Shown one piece after another: positions 26,028 to 33,571 of a stretch of 64,000 bases of DNA. The translations under genes were made by a program, and so were the position numbers. The stretch is taken from NCBI GenBank assembly GCA_016719755.1, contig JADJYM010000013.1, forward strand, positions 64,501 to 128,500. Direction: 5' to 3'. The DNA is from Novosphingobium sp. GTDB lineage: Bacteria > Pseudomonadota > Alphaproteobacteria > Sphingomonadales > Sphingomonadaceae. How positions within the stretch are numbered: the first letter of the stretch is position 1; each line of letters starts with the position of its first letter. Under the pieces are notes generated by a model. It had not been told where the DNA came from and ran no database searches. It saw nothing but the letters and a program-made list of their open reading frames with translations.

Positions 26028-26087
26028 GCCAGCCCGCTCCCCGGCCTGACCACCCTGCACCCTGGGGTCGGCGGGGAGCGGGCTGGC
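26028..26087. repeat. Long perfect inverted repeat (16-bp arms) between acyl-CoA dehydrogenase and thiolase
   Basis: The left arm GCCAGCCCGCTCCCCG (26028-26043) and its exact reverse complement (26072-26087) enclose a 28-nt loop that can pair further on itself. No T-run follows, so it is not a typical intrinsic terminator. It resembles the palindromic intergenic repeats seen elsewhere in this window. It may stabilise or separate the two transcripts. Confidence 0.6.
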
Positions 26088-26158
26088 TTGGCTAAGCTTT
26101 CGACGGATGTCGGAAGCGCACCCTGCAAAGAAGACTCCCACTCCTCCCCTTGCGATTC

Positions 26159-26174
26159 TTAACCGTGCGGTTAA
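26159..26174. promoter_or_regulatory. Operator TTAACCGTGCGGTTAA before the thiolase gene
   Basis: The 7-bp arms TTAACCG and CGGTTAA are identical to those of the site at 24800-24815; only the two central bases differ. It lies 60 bp upstream of the thiolase ATG, a suitable position for repression of a second promoter of the same regulon. Confidence 0.7.
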
Positions 26175-26234
26175 ACGGAGTCGCGAGGGACGCAGCCGCG
26201 CGACTGGCGCGTGGCGGCCCGAAGGAGAACAACC

Positions 26235-27488
26235 ATGGCTGACGCCTATATCATCGACGCCGTGCGCACCCCGCGCGGCATCGGCAAGCCCGGCAAGGGC
26301 GCGCTTTCGCACCTGCACCCGCAGCACCTCGCCGCTACCGTGCTCAAGGCTCTGAAAGAGCGCAACAACCTCGACACCAGCACTGTCGACGACGTGATCT
26401 GGTCGACCTCGACCCAGAAGGGCAAGCAGGGCGGCGATCTGGGCCGCATGGCCGCGCTGGCCGCAGGCTATGACGTCAGCGCCAGCGGCATGACGCTCGA
26501 CCGCTTCTGCGGCGGCGGCATCACCTCGGTCAACCTTGCCACGGCAGCCGTGATGTCGGGCATGGAAGACTGCGTGATTGCGGGCGGCACCGAAATGATG
26601 AGCTACACCGCGCAGATCGGCGCGGAAGAAGCCAATGCCGGGCTGAAGCCGCTGGGCATGGGCTCGGGCAACATGGCGCTCGACGCGCTGCACCCGCAGA
26701 GCCACCAGGGCGTGTGCGGCGACGCGATTGCCGCGATGGAAGGTATCCCGCGCGAAGCGCTCGACGCGCTGGCGCTGGTCAGCCAGGAACGCGCCGCCCG
26801 CGCCATTGCCGAAGGCCGCTTCGACAAGTCGCTGGTCACCGTCTACAACGAGGACGGCACCGTCGCGCTTGACCGCGAGGAATTCCCCCGCCCGGAAACC
26901 ACCGCCGAAGGGCTCGCCAGCCTGAAGGCCAGCTTCGATGCCATCGCCGATTTCGATCTGGGTGGCACCACCTTCCGCAAGCAGATTCAGCGCCGTTATC
27001 CGGACCTGAACTGGAAGGGCGTGCACCACGCCGGCAACAGCTCGGGCGTGGTCGATGGCGCGGGCGCCGTGCTGATCACCAGCAAGGAATACGCCGACAA
27101 GCACGGTCTCAAGCCGCGCGGCCGGATCGTCGCCTATGTCAACTGCGGCGATGATCCCACGCTGATGCTCAACGCCCCGGTTCCGGCGGCGAAGAAGGTG
27201 CTGGAGAAGGCGGGCCTCAAGAAGGAAGACATCGACGTCTTCGAAATCAACGAGGCCTTCGCCGTGGTCGCCGAAAAGTTCATCCGCGACCTCGATCTGG
27301 ATCGCACCAAGGTCAACCCCAACGGCGGCGCCATGGCGCTGGGTCACCCGATCGGCGCGACCGGTTCGATGCTGATCGGCACCGCGCTGGACGAACTGGA
27401 GCGGATCAAGGGCCGCTATGGCCTGATCACGATGTGCGCGGCGGGCGGCATGGCCCCGGCGATCATCATCGAACGGATCGACGGCTGA
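26235..27488 (+). CDS. Acetyl-CoA C-acyltransferase (thiolase)
   Basis: This 417-aa thiolase cleaves 3-oxoacyl-CoA with CoA to acetyl-CoA, the last step of beta-oxidation. It has nucleophile Cys92 (LDRFCGGGITSVNLAT), the motif NGGAMALGHPIGATGS with the catalytic His, and CAAGGMAPAIIIE with the second Cys. AAGGAG lies 7 nt before the chosen ATG. It is followed by a good terminator at 27519-27553. Together with the acyl-CoA dehydrogenase it points to breakdown of a fatty or aromatic-side-chain acyl-CoA. Confidence 0.93.
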   Translation: MADAYIIDAVRTPRGIGKPGKGALSHLHPQHLAATVLKALKERNNLDTSTVDDVIWSTSTQKGKQGGDLGRMAALAAGYDVSASGMTLDRFCGGGITSVNLATAAVMSGMEDCVIAGGTEMMSYTAQIGAEEANAGLKPLGMGSGNMALDALHPQSHQGVCGDAIAAMEGIPREALDALALVSQERAARAIAEGRFDKSLVTVYNEDGTVALDREEFPRPETTAEGLASLKASFDAIADFDLGGTTFRKQIQRRYPDLNWKGVHHAGNSSGVVDGAGAVLITSKEYADKHGLKPRGRIVAYVNCGDDPTLMLNAPVPAAKKVLEKAGLKKEDIDVFEINEAFAVVAEKFIRDLDLDRTKVNPNGGAMALGHPIGATGSMLIGTALDELERIKGRYGLITMCAAGGMAPAIIIERIDG

Positions 27489-27518
27489 TCGCTCAATCGA
27501 TGGACGATTAGTCCTTTG

Positions 27519-27553
27519 CGCCCCGGCCGTAGCTGATACGGTCGGGGCGTTTT
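27519..27553 (+). terminator. Rho-independent terminator after the thiolase
   Basis: A stem of CGCCCCGGCCGTA (27519-27531) pairs with TACGGTCGGGGCG (27537-27549), with one G-T wobble and a 5-nt loop, and is followed by TTTT (27550-27553). It ends transcription 31 bp after the thiolase stop, so the next gene probably has its own promoter or depends on read-through. Confidence 0.85.
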
Positions 27554-27571
27554 GATGTGGAGAGGACGGAA

Positions 27572-28957
27572 ATGAGCGACCTGCTGGGGCAAATCGGCGC
27601 AATCGTTGGGCCACAGGGGCTGATTACCGGCGCGGATGTGGCCCTGCGCGCGGGCGACTGGCTGGGGCTATCGACCTGCCAGGCCAAGGCCGTGGTGCGT
27701 CCCGCAAGCACGCAGGAACTGAGCGCGGTGATGGCGCTGTGCCACGCGGCGGGGCAGAGCATCGTGCCGGCAGGCGGCCTCACGGGGCTGGTCCATGGGG
27801 CCGACTGCACGCCTGATGACATCCAGGTCTCGCTGGAGCGGATGCGCGCCGTGGAGGCGATCGATCCTGTCGGACGGACGATGATCGTCGAGGCTGGATG
27901 CCCGGTTCAGGCTGCGCAGGAAGCGGCCGAGGCGCAGGGGCTGAAGTTCGCGGTCGACTGGGGCGGGCGCGGCACGGCGACCATTGGCGGCGGCATTTCC
28001 ACCAATGCGGGCGGCAATTCCGTGGTCCGCTATGGCATGATGCGCGACAACGTGCTGGGGCTGGAGGCGGTCATGGCCGATGGCACCATCATCAGCGCGA
28101 TGAACACCCTGATCAAGAACAACGCCGCCTATGATCTGAAGCACCTGTTCATCGGCAGCGAGGGCACACTGGGGATCGTTACCCGCGCCGTATTGAAACT
28201 GCAAAGCGCGCCGCTTTCCACCCAGACCGCGCTGCTGGCGCTGGGCGGGTTCGATGCGGTGCAGCGGCTGTTCGTGCTGGCCGGCCAGCGCTTTGGCAGC
28301 GCGCTGACCTCGTTCGAGGTGATGTGGGCCAATTTCTACGAACCCATTGGCGTCGCCATGGGGCGCCACACCCCGCCGCTGCCCGGCGGGCATTCGCACT
28401 ACGTTCTGATCGAGACCAGCGGCAACGATCCCGAACGCGACGCCGCGCAGTTCGAAGCCGTATTGGGCGAGGCGCTGGAGCAGGGGCTGGTGATCGACGC
28501 GACCATCGCCGCAAGCAAGACGCAGGCGGCGGGCATCTGGAAAATCCGCGACGATATCGAAGGGCTCTACATCCACTCCATGCCGGCGGTGACCTTCGAC
28601 GTCAGCCTGCCGATTGTGGCAATGGAAAGCTATGTGCGCGGTGTGGAAGCGGCGGCGCAGGCGGCCTTTGGCGACAGCGTGAAGTTCGTGGTGTTTGGCC
28701 ATATCGGCGATGGCAACCTGCACATCATCCTTGGTGCCCAACCGTTTACACCCGAAACCCGTCACCGGATCGAAGAAATCGTCTATACGCCCTTGAAAGC
28801 GCTGGGCGGTTCGATTTCTGCCGAACACGGCATCGGCCTTGAAAAGCGCGACTGGCTGGCGCTGTGCCGCAGCGATGCGGAAATCGCGCTGATGCGCACC
28901 CTAAAGGCGGCGATGGACCCCAGGGGCATTCTCAATCCCGGCAAGGTGCTCGCCTGA
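27572..28957 (+). CDS. FAD-binding oxidase, D-2-hydroxyacid dehydrogenase (GlcD/D2HGDH-like) family
   Basis: This 461-aa flavoprotein is of the PCMH/FAD-oxidase C type. The FAD domain shows PAGGLTGLVHGA and the GRGTATIGGGISTNAGGNSVVRYG region. The C-terminal part has FGHIGDGNLHI and ISAEHGIGLEKRDWL, typical of D-lactate, glycolate or D-2-hydroxyglutarate dehydrogenases. The substrate is undetermined. The ATG at 27572 follows GAGGACGG; the GTG five codons earlier is less likely. It sits between thiolase and crotonase genes. Confidence 0.88.
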   Translation: MSDLLGQIGAIVGPQGLITGADVALRAGDWLGLSTCQAKAVVRPASTQELSAVMALCHAAGQSIVPAGGLTGLVHGADCTPDDIQVSLERMRAVEAIDPVGRTMIVEAGCPVQAAQEAAEAQGLKFAVDWGGRGTATIGGGISTNAGGNSVVRYGMMRDNVLGLEAVMADGTIISAMNTLIKNNAAYDLKHLFIGSEGTLGIVTRAVLKLQSAPLSTQTALLALGGFDAVQRLFVLAGQRFGSALTSFEVMWANFYEPIGVAMGRHTPPLPGGHSHYVLIETSGNDPERDAAQFEAVLGEALEQGLVIDATIAASKTQAAGIWKIRDDIEGLYIHSMPAVTFDVSLPIVAMESYVRGVEAAAQAAFGDSVKFVVFGHIGDGNLHIILGAQPFTPETRHRIEEIVYTPLKALGGSISAEHGIGLEKRDWLALCRSDAEIALMRTLKAAMDPRGILNPGKVLA

Positions 28958-28995
28958 TTTCCCAACTGATACCTATAAATAACTGAGAGAGCTGC

Positions 28996-29784
28996 ATGTC
29001 TGCCCTGACTTACGAAACCTCTGACCACGTCGCCACGATCACGCTCAACCGGCCGGAGCGGATGAACACCATCTCGCCCGCGATGCTGGACGAACTGTGC
29101 GACATGCTGAAGCGGGCCAACAAGGACGCCGAGGCGCGGGTGGTGGTGCTGACCGGGACGGGACGCGCGTTCTGCGCCGGGCTCGACCTGACCGAAGCTT
29201 CGCGCGGCGAGGGGATCGGCGGCGGCCAGCGCCAGGCGCCCGAAACGCTCGACCTCAGCCATACCCCGCCGACCGTGCTGTTCGACATGGACAAGCCGGT
29301 GATCTGCGCGCTCAACGGTTCGGCAGCAGGTTATGGGATGGACCTGGCACTGGGTTGCGACATCCGGATCATGGCCAATAATGCCAAGCTGGCCGCCGCG
29401 TTCGTCAAGCGCGGGGTCCTGCCGGAAAGCGGCGGCACCTGGTTCCTGCCCCGGATGCTCGGCTGGGCCAAGGCGGCGGAGATCATCTTCACCGGCCGGA
29501 CGCTGGACGCCGCGCAGTGCCTTGCCGAAGGGCTGGTCAACGCGGTCGTCCCGGCGGATCAGGTCGCGGCCGAGGCGCGCAAACTGGCGCTCGAAATCGC
29601 CGCCAACGCCCCGCTTGCAGTGCGCGCCGCCAAGCGGATGATGCGGATGGGGCTGGACGAACCGTTCGGCACCCATGTCCAGCACGTCTACCTGCAACTG
29701 CTGCCGCTGTTCGCCAGCGAAGACTTCAAGGAAGGCGTCGCCTCGTTCCTCGAGAAGCGCCCGGCGGCGTTCAAGGGGCGGTAG
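28996..29784 (+). CDS. Enoyl-CoA hydratase/isomerase (crotonase family)
   Basis: This 262-aa crotonase-fold enzyme has the substrate-binding segment TITLNRPERMNTISPAM, the oxyanion motifs GRAFCAGLDL and ALNGSAAGYGMDLALGCDIRI, and the acid region RGVLPESGGTWFLPRMLG. Hydration of a 2-enoyl-CoA is most likely, which would complete the acyl-CoA route of this block; an isomerase role cannot be excluded. A GAGAG site precedes the ATG. Confidence 0.92.
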   Translation: MSALTYETSDHVATITLNRPERMNTISPAMLDELCDMLKRANKDAEARVVVLTGTGRAFCAGLDLTEASRGEGIGGGQRQAPETLDLSHTPPTVLFDMDKPVICALNGSAAGYGMDLALGCDIRIMANNAKLAAAFVKRGVLPESGGTWFLPRMLGWAKAAEIIFTGRTLDAAQCLAEGLVNAVVPADQVAAEARKLALEIAANAPLAVRAAKRMMRMGLDEPFGTHVQHVYLQLLPLFASEDFKEGVASFLEKRPAAFKGR

Positions 29785-29814
29785 GGTCAACGCTGCCACT
29801 GCATCGCAGAAGGA

Positions 29815-29885
29815 GCAGTCCCTCCCTGTTTCGCGAAGCGGAATGGAGAGGGGGACCGTCCCGCAGGGATGGTGGAGGGGCTGCG
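29815..29885. repeat. Palindromic repeat flanking the DUF559 gene (3' side)
   Basis: This GC-rich block contains two imperfect hairpins: CCTCCCTG...GGAGAGGG around TTTCGCGAAGCG, and ACCGTCCCGCAGGGATGGT. It directly follows the crotonase gene and precedes the DUF559 gene's 3' end. Such CCTCCC/GGGAGG hairpins resemble repetitive intergenic elements of alphaproteobacterial chromosomes; copy number in this genome cannot be known from one window. Confidence 0.5.
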
Positions 29886-29890
29886 GCCAT

Positions 29891-30247
29891 TCACTGCGGC
29901 TGTTGGCAAATTCCGATTATGGCCTGCGCCACATCGACTGGCGATTTCAGGACATCGGCGGCAAAAAACCTGACCACGCGGTAGCCCTGGCTTTCCAGCC
30001 AGCAGGTGCGCTGCGCATCTGTTGTCGGCCTGTCACCCATGTCGTGAGCGCCACCGTCGATTTCTATCACCAGTTTTGCGGCAGGGCAGTAGAAGTCGAC
30101 AACATAAGGCCCCGCTGGATGCTCACGCCGGAACTTGAGGCCGTTGACCTGCCTGAGTTCGCTCCACAGCAGGGCTTCTGGCAGGGGCGGTGCCTTGCGC
30201 AGGGCGCGGGCCTTTAGGACCGTGGCACGGGTGGTCTGGCGTGGCAT
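29891..30247 (-). CDS. DUF559 protein, Vsr-like nuclease fold
   Basis: This 118-aa small basic protein of the DUF559 family, which is related to very-short-patch-repair endonucleases, has the sequence arrangement GLKFRREHPAGPYVVDFYC followed by AKLVIEIDGGAHD, then RTCWLESQGYRVVRFF. The Asp of VDFYC and the Glu of IEIDG fit a PD-(D/E)xK active site. Its biological role is unknown. The ATG at 30247 has GGAAGGG 5 nt upstream, and that site lies inside the palindromic repeat 30251-30319. The gene is sandwiched between two repeats and two unrelated genes, so it may be a passenger of a repeat-based element. Confidence 0.78.
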   Translation of the reverse strand: MPRQTTRATVLKARALRKAPPLPEALLWSELRQVNGLKFRREHPAGPYVVDFYCPAAKLVIEIDGGAHDMGDRPTTDAQRTCWLESQGYRVVRFFAADVLKSPVDVAQAIIGICQQPQ

Positions 30248-30250
30248 TGG

Positions 30251-30319
30251 CCCTTCCGTCAGCCCTGCGGGCTGCCACCTCCCCATCGCCTGCGGCGACA
30301 GGGAGGGTCTTTTCACCCT
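30251..30319. repeat. Palindromic repeat flanking the DUF559 gene (5' side)
   Basis: There are two stems here: AGCCctgcGGGCT, and CTCCC plus ATCGCC paired through a TGC loop with GGCGA and GGGAG. The block covers the DUF559 ribosome-binding site and overlaps the stop codon of the 2-hydroxyacid dehydrogenase gene (30313-30315). It is similar in composition, but not identical, to the repeat at 29815-29885. Confidence 0.5.
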
Positions 30320-31479
30320 TCCAGCAGGGCCGCGCGCCCGACATCGCGGGCGTTCGGAATGCCGGTCAGCCCCAGCGCGGTGCGCATGTCCTGTTTGTAG
30401 AGGCCGAGCATCCGGGTCAGCGCCGCTTCGCCGCCGGCGGCCAGCGCCATCACCCACGGGCGGCCGACCAGCGCGGCCCTGGCGCCCAGCGCCAGCGCCT
30501 TGACCAGATCCTGCCCGCAGCGGATCCCGCCATCGACCAGCAGCGTGGTTTCGCTGCCCACCGCGTCCGCGATGCGCGGCAGCATGGAAGCGGTGGAGGC
30601 CGCGCCGTCGAGCTGGCGGCCACCGTGGTTGCTGACGATCATCCCGTCCGCGCCGACCGCCACGGCAGCGCGGGCGTCGGCCACGTCGAGCACGCCCTTC
30701 AGCACCAGATTGCCCTGCCACACCCCCCGCAGCCATTCGATGTCGGTCCAGGTGACCGAGCTGTCGAACTGGGTGCCGGTCCAGTGCAGGTAGTCGCGCG
30801 GGTTCTTTGACTGCTTCACGTACATGGCGATGTTGCCGAAGCCATGCGGGGCGCCTTTCAGCCCCACGTCCCACGCCCAGCGCGGGTGCAGCGCATAGTC
30901 GAGTGCGCCCGACCGGAAGCGGCCCCACGGCCCCAGCCCGCCCGCCATGCCGTTGCGGATGTCGCGGTAACGGGTGCCAAGCACCGCAAGGTCGATGGTG
31001 AAGGCGAGGGTGCGCACCCCGTTGTCCCAGGCGCGGGCGAGGATTTCCTGCACGATCCCCCGGTCCTTCAGCATGTAGAGCTGGAACCAGGCGGGCCGGT
31101 CGGACACCGCGCCGACTTCCTCCAGCGTGCAGATACCCACGGTGGATAGGCAGAAAGGGATGCCCGCTGCGTCAGCCGCGCGCTTGGCCTGCACTTCGCC
31201 GCGCCGCGCGGTCATCCCGCCCATGCCGACGGGGGCGAGGATCAGCGGCATGGCCAGCTTTTCGCCGAACAGATCGACCGAGCAGTCCATCTTCGAGGCG
31301 TCGACCAGCACTTTCTGGTTCAGGCTGACCTCTTCCCAGTCTGCGGTGTTGCGGCGCAGGGTCACTTCCGCGCCCGCGCCGCCATCGATGTAGTCGAACA
31401 GGAAGCGCGGCAGCCGCTTCTCCGCCTCGCGCCGGAAATCGGCGAACGAGGCGGGAAGGAGGTTGAGCGACTGCCCCAT
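30313..31479 (-). CDS. FMN-dependent alpha-hydroxyacid dehydrogenase (LldD/MdlB-like)
   Basis: This 388-aa protein of the L-lactate/mandelate/glycolate oxidising flavoenzyme family turns a 2-hydroxyacid into a 2-oxoacid. It has the N-terminal ASFADFRREAEKRLPRFLFDYIDGGAG, ILAPVGMGGM, the FMN and substrate segment LKGVLDVADA, and the active-site motif IVSNHGGRQLDG with its catalytic His and Arg. The C-terminal part carries LLVDGGIRCGQDLVKALALGA. Its start shares one base with the stop of the ThDP enzyme gene (TGATG), so the two are coupled. Together they look like an oxidation-decarboxylation pair as in mandelate catabolism. Confidence 0.9.
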   Translation of the reverse strand: MGQSLNLLPASFADFRREAEKRLPRFLFDYIDGGAGAEVTLRRNTADWEEVSLNQKVLVDASKMDCSVDLFGEKLAMPLILAPVGMGGMTARRGEVQAKRAADAAGIPFCLSTVGICTLEEVGAVSDRPAWFQLYMLKDRGIVQEILARAWDNGVRTLAFTIDLAVLGTRYRDIRNGMAGGLGPWGRFRSGALDYALHPRWAWDVGLKGAPHGFGNIAMYVKQSKNPRDYLHWTGTQFDSSVTWTDIEWLRGVWQGNLVLKGVLDVADARAAVAVGADGMIVSNHGGRQLDGAASTASMLPRIADAVGSETTLLVDGGIRCGQDLVKALALGARAALVGRPWVMALAAGGEAALTRMLGLYKQDMRTALGLTGIPNARDVGRAALLEG

Positions 31480-33026
31480 CAGAGCATGGCTTCGATCAGG
31501 CGCGGCCCCTTGTGGGCGAGTGCCTCGACCAGTGCGGCGCGCAGTTCCTCTGCCGTTTCGACGCGGACGGCTGGCACGCCCATGCCTTCGGAAATTTGCG
31601 TCCAGTTCAGCCCCGGATTGCGCAAGTCGAGCATCGACAGCGCCTTTGGTCCGGGGTTCTGCACACCCACCCGCATCAGTTCGATGTTGAGGATCGCGTA
31701 GGAGCCGTTGTTGAGAATGATGGTGGTGACGTCGAGCTGCTCGCGCGCCATCGTCCACAGCGCCTGGTTGGTGTACATGCCCGAGCCATCGGCCTGGAGC
31801 GCGATCACCTTGCGGTCCGGGCAGGCGACTGCCGCGCCCACTGCCAGCGGCAGGCCCTGGCCGATGGCCCCGCCGGTCAGTTGCAGCCAGTCGTGCTTTG
31901 CCGCGCCCGCGCACATGCTGAAAGCCGCGCCGCCGGAGGTGGCGCTTTCATCCGAAACGATGGCGTTTTCGGGCAGCAGTTCGCTCAGGATCGCGCCGAT
32001 GTTGGCCGAATTGAGCTTGCCCGGATCGGCCTCGAAGCGGGTGGGTGCCTGGATCAGGGCTGGCTCGGCAGGGGCGTTCAGCGCTTTGGCAAGGCCAGCG
32101 AGCGCCGCCTGCGCATCCTCGCGCAGCGAGGCCAGCCGCACCAGCCGCGAATCCGGTGGCGAAAGGAAGCTGGGCTTGCCGGGATAGGCGAAGAACGAGA
32201 CCGGCGGTTCGGTGCCGCAGAACACGATGGCCTTGAAATCCGCGAGGTAGCTTTCCGCCATTTCGCCGAAATAGGGCAGCTTTTCCACCGCGACCCGGCC
32301 CGCGCCGCGCTGGTGACGGGTGACAAAGGTTTCGGCGATCAGCCGCGCCCCGGTGGCCGCCGCGATCCGTCCGGCCTCCACCAGCGCCTCCTCGCGCAGC
32401 GCCCGCCCGCCCAGGAACAGCGCCTTGGGGCCTTCCACTTCGCTGAGCACGGCGGCGGCATCGAGGATCGCCTGGGCGGGCGCGCGCGGAGCCGGGGCTG
32501 CGGGCCGGGCGGCGGCGGGGGCGGATCCTTCGGTCCAGGCGTGGTCGGCAGGGACGATCACCGTTGCCACCTTGCCCGGATAGGACTGGGCGACCGCAAA
32601 GGCCTCGGCCCCGGCCTGGGCAAGATCGCGCTCGGAGTTGGAGACCCGCACCCAGTCCGACATCGGCCGGGCCACGCCCGCCGCGTCCGATGTCAGCGGT
32701 GCGTTGTAGTGCAGGTGATAGGTCGCATGGTCGCCGACCATGTTGATGACGGGCGAGCCTGCGCGGCGTGCATTGTGCAGGTTGGCAAGCCCGTTGCCCA
32801 GCCCCGGGCCAAGGTGAAGCAGGGTGACTGCGGGCTTGTCCGCCATGCGCCCGTAACCGTCAGCCGCGCCGGTCACCACGCCTTCGAACAGGCCCAGAAT
32901 CGCGCGCATCCCGTGCTGGCGGTCAACCGCCGCGACCAGTTGCATTTCCGACGTGCCGGGGTTGGCGAAGCAGACCTCAACCCCGTGTGCGTAAAGCGTT
33001 TCGATAAAGGCTTCGGCCCCGTTCAT
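31479..33026 (-). CDS. ThDP-dependent enzyme, acetolactate synthase/benzoylformate decarboxylase-like
   Basis: This 515-aa ThDP enzyme has three domains: PYR (CFANPGTSEMQLVAAVD, with the catalytic Glu in LGLFEGVVTGAADG), a central domain, and PP (ADGSGMYTNQALWTMA...NNGSYAI, the GDG-N cofactor motif). Database names for such proteins are usually acetolactate synthase large subunit. However, there is no small subunit here, and the adjacent FMN 2-hydroxyacid dehydrogenase suggests decarboxylation of a 2-oxoacid. GGGAGG precedes the ATG. The substrate is unassigned. Confidence 0.88.
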   Translation of the reverse strand: MNGAEAFIETLYAHGVEVCFANPGTSEMQLVAAVDRQHGMRAILGLFEGVVTGAADGYGRMADKPAVTLLHLGPGLGNGLANLHNARRAGSPVINMVGDHATYHLHYNAPLTSDAAGVARPMSDWVRVSNSERDLAQAGAEAFAVAQSYPGKVATVIVPADHAWTEGSAPAAARPAAPAPRAPAQAILDAAAVLSEVEGPKALFLGGRALREEALVEAGRIAAATGARLIAETFVTRHQRGAGRVAVEKLPYFGEMAESYLADFKAIVFCGTEPPVSFFAYPGKPSFLSPPDSRLVRLASLREDAQAALAGLAKALNAPAEPALIQAPTRFEADPGKLNSANIGAILSELLPENAIVSDESATSGGAAFSMCAGAAKHDWLQLTGGAIGQGLPLAVGAAVACPDRKVIALQADGSGMYTNQALWTMAREQLDVTTIILNNGSYAILNIELMRVGVQNPGPKALSMLDLRNPGLNWTQISEGMGVPAVRVETAEELRAALVEALAHKGPRLIEAML

Positions 33027-33105
33027 CCGGCATATCCTCCCTGATTTCGGGGGAGGCTAGCGCCTGTGCGGGCTTAGTGAAAGACCAATCCTTGATTGCA
33101 ACCGG

Positions 33106-33417
33106 TCAGCCGTGTTGCTCTGCGCAGATCAGGCACAGCGAATGGATGATCGCGCGCACCACCGGGTCCTTGAGGCTGTAATAGCGGGTCTGCGCTTCGC
33201 CGCGGATGGCGACCACGCCCTCGTCGCGCAGCATGGCCAGGTGCTGCGAGACGGCGGACTGGGACAGGCCGGTCAGCGTCACCAGTTCGCTGACCGAAAC
33301 TTCGCCCTCGTCCATCCGGCAGAGCATCAGCAGACGCTCAGGGTGGCTCATGAACTTCAGCCGCGCCGCCATGGCGGCGGAATTGGTCTTCAGTTCGGAA
33401 AGGTCGGTTGGCTTCAT
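33106..33417 (-). CDS. bigR: ArsR-family repressor, BigR/SqrR-like persulfide sensor
   Basis: This 103-aa winged-helix regulator has the recognition region SVSELVTLTGLSQSAVSQHLAMLRDEG and the wing GEAQTRYYSL. Cys33 (LMLCRMDEG) and Cys98 (LCLICAEQ), with Cys95 nearby, match the two distant Cys that form a polysulfide bridge in BigR/SqrR. It is divergent from a persulfide dioxygenase gene, its expected target. CTTAG-N5-CTAAG lies directly upstream of its own ATG. Confidence 0.87.
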   Translation of the reverse strand: MKPTDLSELKTNSAAMAARLKFMSHPERLLMLCRMDEGEVSVSELVTLTGLSQSAVSQHLAMLRDEGVVAIRGEAQTRYYSLKDPVVRAIIHSLCLICAEQHG

Positions 33418-33420
33418 AAT

Positions 33421-33435
33421 CTTAGCCTAGCTAAG
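33421..33435. promoter_or_regulatory. Inverted repeat CTTAG-N5-CTAAG upstream of the ArsR gene
   Basis: This perfect 5-5-5 inverted repeat begins 4 bp upstream of the ArsR start codon. It is a candidate autoregulatory operator, though it may be too close to the start to be the only one. Confidence 0.4.
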
Positions 33436-33493
33436 GGGTGGCGCGCAGATGTGCAATGGCCGTTTCAATTTGCTACCTGATGGGCGCTGCGGG

Positions 33494-33527
33494 GCGCATT
33501 ATTCGCTTGCTATAATTGCGCATTATT
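33494..33527 (+). promoter_or_regulatory. Divergent promoter region with repeated GCGCATTATT, probable BigR operator
   Basis: GCGCATTATT occurs at 33494-33503 and 33518-33527 in the only AT-rich part of the 154-bp gap between the ArsR and persulfide dioxygenase genes. The second copy is part of ATAAT-TGCGC-ATTAT. Known BigR sites are AT-rich palindromes, so this is the best operator candidate. A TATAAG (33531-33536) may be a -10 for the + strand gene. Confidence 0.5.
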
Positions 33528-33571
33528 GCATATAAGGCAAGTGTAATATATCTTCGTGCAAAGGATCGCAC

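Noticed and set aside
26028-26087. The long inverted repeat as a rho-independent terminator
   Set aside because: No T-run follows either arm and the loop is 28 nt; it fits a palindromic repeat better.
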